DNA from: DASPJQ01 sp035299065
GTDB lineage: Bacteria; Bacteroidota; Bacteroidia; Flavobacteriales_D; UBA2798
Length of the DNA: 21,865 nt
Reading direction: 5' to 3'
Assembly (NCBI GenBank): GCA_035299065.1
Contig: DATGXI010000054.1
Coordinates: forward strand, 1 to 21,865
Below the pieces are notes generated by a model. It saw only the letters and a program-made list of their open reading frames with translations. It had not been told where the DNA came from and ran no database searches. This document shows positions 7,207 to 13,149 of the stretch, in pieces. Each line of letters starts with the position of its first letter. Position 1 is the stretch's first letter. The position numbers and the translations under genes are program-made.

Positions 7207-7213
7207 CAATAAA

Positions 7214-7972
7214 TCAGGCAGGCTTTTTCATGCGTTCCAAAAACTCCTGTTTTTTCCTGCGCGATATTTCAAAGGTTTGCCCTCCATTCAGGGTTATGAT
7301 ACACGGTTCGCCCTTTGAATAGGAGTTTATGCTGTTAATGTTTACCAAACACCCCTTGTTCACACGTAAAAATTCGGTATAAGGTTCAAGCATTTCGGCA
7401 TACTCACCCAGGTTTTTTGACGAATTGAATTTTTCTTTTTTTGTTGTGAATATGTTCGTGTAATTGCGTTCGGCTTCAAAATAAGCTATGTCAGCAAGGG
7501 AAAGTAGTTTTACCGAATCGCCATAATGAACGGTAAGCCTTTTTTCAAGGCCTGATGATTCCAGGTTATGCGTTAAATTTTGCAATTGCTGGTTGCGCAA
7601 TTCTTTTTTTGCTTTTTTCTCCTGCACTTTTTTTACAGCCGTCTGCAAATCGCTTACTTCAACCGGTTTCATCAGGTAATCAAGTGCACTGAATTTTATG
7701 GCTTCAATGGCATACTGATCATAACTGGTTACAAAAATAACATCAAAGGGTATTTCTTTGAATTTTTTTAGCAACGAAAAACCATCGCCACCCGGCATTT
7801 GAATGTCAAGAAAAATAAGTTCGGGTTTTAATTCATTTATTTTTTCATAGGCCTGTTCAACATTGGTTGCTTCGCCAAGAATTTTTACATCCGGGCAAAA
7901 GCTGGCAAGTAATTTACCAAGTACGCTGCGGCTGTCAGCTTCATCATCAATTAAAATTGCTTTAATTTCCAT
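7214..7972 (-). CDS. LytTR-family response regulator
   Basis: Two-component regulator with a receiver domain (1-120) and a LytTR DNA-binding domain (about 145-250) in 252 residues. Visible are the acidic pair D9/D10 with E11, the phospho-acceptor Asp56 in IFLDIQMPGGDG, Thr82 and the conserved Lys102 in YLMKPVE. The LytTR part has the typical IAYFEAERNYTNIFT and the cross-strand FLRVNKGCLVNINSI. The ATG at 7972 is three bases after the stop of the kinase gene, so the two form an operon and a cognate pair. LytTR regulators bind direct repeats at promoters and often control extracellular or envelope functions in this phylum; the targets here are unknown. Confidence 0.93.
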   Translation of the reverse strand: MEIKAILIDDEADSRSVLGKLLASFCPDVKILGEATNVEQAYEKINELKPELIFLDIQMPGGDGFSLLKKFKEIPFDVIFVTSYDQYAIEAIKFSALDYLMKPVEVSDLQTAVKKVQEKKAKKELRNQQLQNLTHNLESSGLEKRLTVHYGDSVKLLSLADIAYFEAERNYTNIFTTKKEKFNSSKNLGEYAEMLEPYTEFLRVNKGCLVNINSINSYSKGEPCIITLNGGQTFEISRRKKQEFLERMKKPA

Positions 7973-7975
7973 AAA

Positions 7976-9958
7976 TTATAAATGTGCGGGTATAACAATA
8001 TGTACCTGTGTTCCATTTGCGTTTCCATGTAAATCATAAAGGTCGGTAATGGATACTGCGGTTTCTTTTGTGCCTGTTAATTTAAACATTTCAAGTCGTT
8101 TTTGGGTAAATAACATACCAACAGATGTGTGCTCGTGTTTGGGCTTGCGAAGTTTTGCTGCCGCCTCACGCCCCACGCCATTGTCCTCAATTGTTATTTT
8201 AGCCGTCTCATTCTCAAACACTATGTTTACCGAAAGTTTACCCCTTCGGCTATCATCAAGGTTCATGATTCCGTGCCAGATTGCGTTTTCAACAAAAGGC
8301 TGAATCAGCATAACGGGAATAACAATCTCGTCAACCGGCAGGTTTTTATCATACGAAACTGAATACTCAAACCTGTTTTTAAACCTGCGTTGTTCCAGGT
8401 CAATATACAATTCAAGCAATTCAAGTTCTTTTTTGAGTGAAATGGTAGGATGTTCAGAGTTGGCAAGTACCTGCCGTATTAATTTGCTAAAACGCGCAAG
8501 ATAATCGTAAGCATATTGCGTTTCGTTGCTTAAGATGTAATGTTGAATACTGTTGAGTGAGTTGAAAATAAAATGTGGATTCATTTGTGAGCGAATGGCT
8601 TTTTGTTCCAATTCTGCTTTTTGCAGGGTTATTTCTATTTCCTGTCGCCTGCGTTTGTTTTTTGCAGCTATGTAGGTCATTGCAAAAGCCATGAGTAAAA
8701 CGAGTATGGCCGAAATGGCCACTATCATCCACGTTTTTCGGGTTTGCGCCAACACGTTTGCTTCTGCTTTTTCAGCTTTCATCAAGGCAAGTTGCCTGCT
8801 GCTTTTCTCACTTTCGTATTTAAGCCGCAAACGGTTTACTTCGGCCCAGGTTTTTTCGCCAAAAAGTGAGTCCTTTTTAGGTGTATACTGCCTGTAGTAA
8901 ACCAATGCCTCATCAGCATGGCCTGCTTCAACATGGGTATCTGCAATATTTTTTAAAGCAATCACTTCTTCCTCTTTTGCTCCTATTTTTTTTGCAATGC
9001 TTAAGGCTTCGTTTCCTTTTTCAAGGGCTTTACCATAATCCTGTTTTTTGCGGTAGCAGGCTGCCAGGTTATTTAACGATGCTGCATAGCTGCGCTGGTT
9101 GTCCGTTTCCTTTGACATGGCCAGAGCCTTGTTATGCGCTTTAATGGCTTCATCGTATTTGGATGTATTGAAATAAATTAAACCCACATCGTTCCAGCGT
9201 TCAATTAAACCTGGTTTATCCTTTGTTTCATTGCCAATTTCAATGGCCTCATTAAATAAATCAAGTGCCTTAGCATATTTTTTTTGCCTTAAATAAACGG
9301 TTCCAACATTGGTAAGTGCACCACCCAGCAATTTCTTTTCACCCTGCTCCCTGAATACTTTTAAACCTTTTTCAAAGTAGTTCATGGCGCTGGTATAGTC
9401 GGTCATTTTCAGGTAGAGTTGACCAATGTTTTGGTAGCAGGTGGTAATGAGCAATTTTTTGTTCATGCTCTCAGCCAGCTTAAGTGCATTAAAATGTTGC
9501 TCAAGTGCGGTTGAATATTCGCCTTTTGATTCGTAAACAATGCCTTTTTGGACCATGCCGGTAAAATAATTTGCCCTGTCACCGGTTTCTTTTGCCATAG
9601 CAATTGACTTGTTGAAATGATCAAGGGCAAGGTTATATTCGGCAAGATTAATGTAGCACTGGCCAATGGTAATGTGACTCACAATAAGCCCTTTTTTATA
9701 GCCAAGTTTTTCGGCCAATGCCAAGGCATATTTTGCGTATTCAAGTGCCTTTTGCGGGTTTGATTTACTCAGCGTAGCGCCTAATGCTTTTAGTGCGGTT
9801 ACTTCGGCCGTATCATGCCTTTGCGTTTCAATGATTTTTTGAAGGCTGTCAACACGGTGGTCCTGCGAAAAGGAAGTTGAATGCACTCCAGCTATGAAGG
9901 TGATTAATACCAGGAAGCGATATGAAAGTGTTTTTTTGATAGTGTTGTGCTTGTACAA
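7976..9958 (-). CDS. TPR-containing LytS-type sensor histidine kinase
   Basis: Membrane sensor that autophosphorylates on His and passes the phosphate to the LytTR regulator encoded next. The 660 residues hold a signal peptide (about 1-31), about eight TPRs (about 50-360, such as KYAKALDLFNEAIEIG), a coiled coil (365-405), a membrane helix (about 409-432), a second coiled coil, the His_kinase box with His462 in NPHFIFNSLNS, and the ATP-binding region (Asn558 in VENAIWHG, DNGVG at 592-596). The start codon is TTG at 9958; no ATG is available near the signal peptide. A TAGCTTTG motif overlaps this TTG, so the exact start is uncertain. The TPR sensor is presumably periplasmic; its ligand is unknown. 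Confidence 0.92.
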   Translation of the reverse strand: MYKHNTIKKTLSYRFLVLITFIAGVHSTSFSQDHRVDSLQKIIETQRHDTAEVTALKALGATLSKSNPQKALEYAKYALALAEKLGYKKGLIVSHITIGQCYINLAEYNLALDHFNKSIAMAKETGDRANYFTGMVQKGIVYESKGEYSTALEQHFNALKLAESMNKKLLITTCYQNIGQLYLKMTDYTSAMNYFEKGLKVFREQGEKKLLGGALTNVGTVYLRQKKYAKALDLFNEAIEIGNETKDKPGLIERWNDVGLIYFNTSKYDEAIKAHNKALAMSKETDNQRSYAASLNNLAACYRKKQDYGKALEKGNEALSIAKKIGAKEEEVIALKNIADTHVEAGHADEALVYYRQYTPKKDSLFGEKTWAEVNRLRLKYESEKSSRQLALMKAEKAEANVLAQTRKTWMIVAISAILVLLMAFAMTYIAAKNKRRRQEIEITLQKAELEQKAIRSQMNPHFIFNSLNSIQHYILSNETQYAYDYLARFSKLIRQVLANSEHPTISLKKELELLELYIDLEQRRFKNRFEYSVSYDKNLPVDEIVIPVMLIQPFVENAIWHGIMNLDDSRRGKLSVNIVFENETAKITIEDNGVGREAAAKLRKPKHEHTSVGMLFTQKRLEMFKLTGTKETAVSITDLYDLHGNANGTQVHIVIPAHL

Positions 9959-9963
9959 AGCTA
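9956..9963 (-). promoter_or_regulatory. Possible -7 element overlapping the kinase start
   Basis: TAGCTTTG on the minus strand fits TAnnTTTG, but its last three bases are the TTG taken as start codon of the TPR kinase. If it is a real promoter the start must lie further downstream; if the TTG is real this motif is fortuitous. No -33 partner is seen. Confidence 0.25.
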
Positions 9964-9983
9964 TAGGTTTTTACCTGAAAGAG

Positions 9984-10014
9984 GATAAAAAAAGCCTCCT
10001 TTTACAGAGGCTTT
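9984..10014 (-). terminator. Intrinsic terminator of the T9SS cargo gene
   Basis: Arms AAAGCCTC (9991-9998) and GAGGCTTT (10007-10014) pair perfectly around an 8-base loop. Read on the minus strand, a run of seven T follows the stem (9993 down to 9987, partly within the stem). It starts 12 bases after the stop of the gene ending at 10026 and comes before the TPR kinase gene, separating the two transcription units. On the plus strand the trailing T run is short. Confidence 0.85.
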
Positions 10015-10025
10015 ATTGACCGGCA

Positions 10026-11516
10026 TTACTGTTTTATGAATTTGCGGCCCGAAACCTTGCCGTTGTGTACAAGGCGAATAAAGTATAGGCCAGGGGCAAA
10101 GCCTGTAATGTCAATTTGTTGGTTGATGGATGAAATAGTTCCCAGGTCTGTTGTAAACAACAATTTTCCATTTATATCCATAACCTGTAAATTGGTTGTT
10201 TCAGGGTTTGCAAGTGTAAGATCAATGTTGATGAATTCATTGGCAGGATTAGGGTAAATATTGGTAAGTATTCCCTGTTCCATTTCAACCACACCTACGT
10301 TACCTGCATTGGTTGAATCGGTAATGGCAATGTTTACATAAATGGTATTGGTTCCACATGCCCCATTTGCCGTTAGTTCAACGGTGTATGTTCCCGAAGT
10401 AGCATAGTTGTGAACTGGGTTAGGAGCCGTAGCAGTTCCCGCATCACCAAACAACCAGCTATAAGTAGTTGCTCCGGTTGAAAGGTTGTTAAAGGTTACG
10501 GCCAGATTAGCCGATGACCATGAAAAATTAGCAACTGGTGCAGGGTTTACTGTCAGTGCCTTTGTTCCGGGATCACTCACACAATCGGTGGTCCATCCAT
10601 CATAGGTCATGGTAGCCGAAACGGAATAACTTCCAGCAGTTGAATACGTGTGTGAAACGGGTAATGAGGTGCCGGTTGTTGCATCGCCAAAATTAATATT
10701 GGTGCCAATAAACATGCTTGAAAAACCATTTGGATTGTATATGTAATCTTCGGTTGATGTCCATGAAACAGCCGGGTAGGCCGAATAGTCAATGTAACTT
10801 GATGAGCCTGCACAAAAACTTGCTGGTGTAGCGGTTAAGGTAGGTGCACCAAGGGTAAACGAAATAGTTGGGCGGATTAAAAAATCAAGGTATATACTAT
10901 TGGCATATAAACTATATAGCGCTCCTGTATTGTCCTCAAGCCATGAATAATCTCCGTAGCTGCTACCTGCCGATGGGGTTGTAAATAATTTAATTGAGTC
11001 GGTAGCTACGCTTGAAATGTATACAGCAACAGCAAAACCATTGGTAACATTTATGGGCGATGAAAATGCGCCACCAAATTCTCCACTTGCAGTGCTTACG
11101 CTTGCTGTAGCTGTACCAAGTATTGTACCAGTAACCGGAATGCCTGAACTGATAGGATGCAGTTCAACCGTTACGGTTTCTGAGCTGGAAAATTTTCCAC
11201 CCTGGAAATCAATACGGCTTACTTTACCTGTAAAGCCTGGGTATACCTGGTAAAGACAGGTTGTAGGGTTGGGCGCCAGTGTTGCTGCGCCACCTATTTG
11301 CACAAAATCACCAGCAGCAGGTGCTCCCCATTGATCAACAAATTTAATTTTGTCGGTACATGAACTGCGCGTGATTGCTGTTTCACCATCAACCCTGTCA
11401 GGTAAAAATAATTTAGCAGGGCGCTGGTTTGTAGTTGAAAAAGGAATAAGTGCTGATTGGCCAATTGCGGTAAATGTTGTAATTGAAGCCAACAGGATGG
11501 ATAGATTTTTTTTCAT
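10026..11516 (-). CDS. Secreted PKD-domain protein with type IX sorting domain
   Basis: 496-residue exported protein: signal peptide (about 1-19, cleavage after AIG), an unassigned beta-rich domain (about 50-220, with C53 and C87 and a TVTVELHPIS strand), a degenerate PKD-like repeat (about 225-325, FGDA followed by HTYSTAGSYSVSATM), a clearer PKD repeat (326-398, YSWLFGDAG, HNYATSGTYTVELTA), then the type IX C-terminal sorting domain (about 418-496: IYPNPANEFINI, VMDINGKLL, GFAPGLYFIRL, GRKFIKQ). Such proteins cross the outer membrane through the T9SS and are released or attached to the surface. No enzyme motif is visible; binding or adhesion is an inference. A strong terminator follows. The nearby PorE-like gene belongs to the same secretion theme. 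Confidence 0.9.
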   Translation of the reverse strand: MKKNLSILLASITTFTAIGQSALIPFSTTNQRPAKLFLPDRVDGETAITRSSCTDKIKFVDQWGAPAAGDFVQIGGAATLAPNPTTCLYQVYPGFTGKVSRIDFQGGKFSSSETVTVELHPISSGIPVTGTILGTATASVSTASGEFGGAFSSPINVTNGFAVAVYISSVATDSIKLFTTPSAGSSYGDYSWLEDNTGALYSLYANSIYLDFLIRPTISFTLGAPTLTATPASFCAGSSSYIDYSAYPAVSWTSTEDYIYNPNGFSSMFIGTNINFGDATTGTSLPVSHTYSTAGSYSVSATMTYDGWTTDCVSDPGTKALTVNPAPVANFSWSSANLAVTFNNLSTGATTYSWLFGDAGTATAPNPVHNYATSGTYTVELTANGACGTNTIYVNIAITDSTNAGNVGVVEMEQGILTNIYPNPANEFINIDLTLANPETTNLQVMDINGKLLFTTDLGTISSINQQIDITGFAPGLYFIRLVHNGKVSGRKFIKQ

Positions 11517-11640
11517 ATGTTTTTTAGAATTTATTTATGGAATAAAACTAAAACAGACTATATGAAAAGCCCAACCCCTTGCTAAGTTTATTACACGTCT
11601 TTAACAACCAGATACCGCATGGTAAATTTATTGCACAAAA

Positions 11641-12189
11641 TTATTTTTCGCGTTTAAATGCTTTAAAAGGCTGGTTGTTGAAATCGCCTCCTATAAACAA
11701 AAGGTCATTGTATTTTTCTTTCGCTGCTGCAATGGTAACGATGAATGATTCTGTATCACGTAAAGGATTTCCATCGCGCTCACGGTACCAAACCACCTGC
11801 ATGTTGCCTCGGTGTTCAACCAGTATAAAAGGATATTTTTTTTCTTTTACCGTCAAATAACCTGAAAGATAAACAGCTAATCCGGCCTCCTGGTTTTTTT
11901 CTAATGGGGGAAGGGTGCCAACCACAGTGGTATCTTTGGTGAACTCAATAGTAAGTTGCTCAAGGGGTGTTTTTTCTTTTTCTTTTTTTTGTTTTTTATC
12001 TCTCAAATCGGTATTTTCTTTGTCATCAGTCTTGAGTAACAAGGTTGTCAGGGCAACATCTATTTTCCAGGTTCCAATTAATTTGGATGCAACAACGTTT
12101 TGTTTGTCGTACGTGTAGATAAGCTCATTGTTTTGTGCATTGGTACAAAAACATGAGCAGGTCAGTATAATGACCAAAAGTTTTTTCAT
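11641..12189 (-). CDS. Hypothetical exported protein, 182 residues
   Basis: I choose the ATG at 12189, which gives a clean signal peptide (MKKLLVIILTCSCFCTNAQ); the frame stays open 51 bases further upstream but those codons do not look like an export signal. The mature part begins near NNELIY and soon has KLIGTWKID, resembling the first strand of lipocalin-like folds. A very basic, low-complexity stretch KKQKKEKEK follows, then beta-type strands (YPFILVEHRGNMQVVWYRE). Cysteines at 11, 13 and 15 of the leader make a lipoprotein conceivable. No family is recognised. It lies between the glycosidase-like lipoprotein and the T9SS cargo, with a possible promoter of its own in the gap. Confidence 0.75.
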   Translation of the reverse strand: MKKLLVIILTCSCFCTNAQNNELIYTYDKQNVVASKLIGTWKIDVALTTLLLKTDDKENTDLRDKKQKKEKEKTPLEQLTIEFTKDTTVVGTLPPLEKNQEAGLAVYLSGYLTVKEKKYPFILVEHRGNMQVVWYRERDGNPLRDTESFIVTIAAAKEKYNDLLFIGGDFNNQPFKAFKREK

Positions 12190-12211
12190 AATAAACGAAT
12201 TAATGCGGGTA

Positions 12212-12240
12212 CAAGATAAGTATAATACCCACGTTAGCAA
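12212..12240 (-). promoter_or_regulatory. Candidate promoter for the 182-residue exported protein
   Basis: On the minus strand a TTG (12240-12238) is followed after 19 bases by TATCTTG (12218 to 12212), one T short of the Bacteroidota -7 consensus. The spacing suits a -33/-7 pair, and the ATG follows 22 bases later. It begins four bases after the stop of the upstream gene. Confidence 0.35.
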
Positions 12241-12243
12241 TAC

Positions 12244-13083
12244 CTACTTTTTAGTTATGCCTATTACATTGGGTATTTCCCAAAATTCGTGATTGCTGTC
12301 ATTCTCTATGAAATTGGTTTCGTAACTCCCGCATTTTTCAACGTTGCAACCCTTGTGATTCACGTACAATGAAGCTTCAGGGCCACCTTCAAGGTACTGG
12401 GCATTGTAAATGTCAATGGGTAGTTTAAGCAATGTATTTACAAAGTCATGAACACGGTAAGGTGAGCGTGTAAAAATGAAAAGAACCTGGCCATCTTTAG
12501 CAGTTCCAATACATACCATGCTCCATTTTTTTTCCTGCAAAGCCCATTTATTATTTTGTTTACAATCAATCATGCGTATGCCCTGTGAAAAACTTGCGTA
12601 TTTCAATTTTAGTGTTTCCCAATCCTGGCATTCCCTGTCTATGACCTGGAATTCTTTTACAGTAGTATCTTTCCTGTTAAACGCAACCACAGCATTGTCA
12701 TCACTTAGGTTTGGATTATTGATAAAGCTGTGGTTTTGCATAAACCCGGTGTTGGTAAGATTGTCTTTTAAAAACATGCCGGCATTGATTACCGCAAGCA
12801 ATTTTTTTTCCCGGGCCCATTCTTTTACGGTTTTTGCCTTGCATTTTTCTTCTTTTGCACTTATCAGCGAAAAATGGTAGTACCTGGGATCAATGCGAAG
12901 CACTGTAATTTTATTGTCGGCCCATTTTGATTTAATTGGCGAATTAAAGTGGCAGATGTTAAGCCCGGTATCAATGTTAATCCATGAAGGTGCCGGTTCG
13001 GCTAATGGTTTTGTTTTTTTCTGTTGCTGCGAACACGAGAAAAAAATGGCAAATGGTATGGCGTACACAAGTATGAAATTCAT
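12244..13083 (-). CDS. Phosphodiester glycosidase (NAGPA-family) lipoprotein
   Basis: With the ATG at 13083 the 279-residue product starts with a hydrophobic leader ending in the lipobox FFSC (Cys17), so it should be lipid-anchored. Other in-frame ATGs at 13104 and 13122 are possible. The body has the pattern of the NAGPA/phosphodiester glycosidase family (PF09992): VINAGMF (98-104), a SQGIRMID segment, strand MVCIGTAKDGQVLFIFT, and YLEGGPEASLYV (230-241), which corresponds to the family's DGGGS-type motif, here with Glu in place of Asp. Family members cleave sugar-phosphodiester bonds or act on cell-wall polymers; the substrate here is unknown. It follows the propeller kinase by 66 bases and may be co-transcribed with it. 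Confident for the fold, moderate for an active enzyme. Confidence 0.8.
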   Translation of the reverse strand: MNFILVYAIPFAIFFSCSQQQKKTKPLAEPAPSWINIDTGLNICHFNSPIKSKWADNKITVLRIDPRYYHFSLISAKEEKCKAKTVKEWAREKKLLAVINAGMFLKDNLTNTGFMQNHSFINNPNLSDDNAVVAFNRKDTTVKEFQVIDRECQDWETLKLKYASFSQGIRMIDCKQNNKWALQEKKWSMVCIGTAKDGQVLFIFTRSPYRVHDFVNTLLKLPIDIYNAQYLEGGPEASLYVNHKGCNVEKCGSYETNFIENDSNHEFWEIPNVIGITKK

Positions 13084-13149
13084 GTTGTGAATATAAAATG
13101 TCATTAAAACATGTGCCGGCATAAACTATTATACGCAGCAATCAACTGT

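Noticed and set aside
11583..11636. Two similar 14-base segments (TAAGTTTATTACAC and TAAATTTATTGCAC) 40 bases apart upstream of the T9SS cargo gene
   Set aside because: Two mismatches in AT-rich sequence and only two copies; could be chance.
11517..11640. Search for a promoter in front of the T9SS cargo gene
   Set aside because: No TAnnTTTG motif with acceptable position was found; nothing else stands out in these 124 bases.
12476..12880. 134-codon plus-strand ORF antisense to the NAGPA-family gene
   Set aside because: The sense frame has a lipobox and family motifs; the antisense frame is rich in Ser, Phe and Leu as expected from a shadow.
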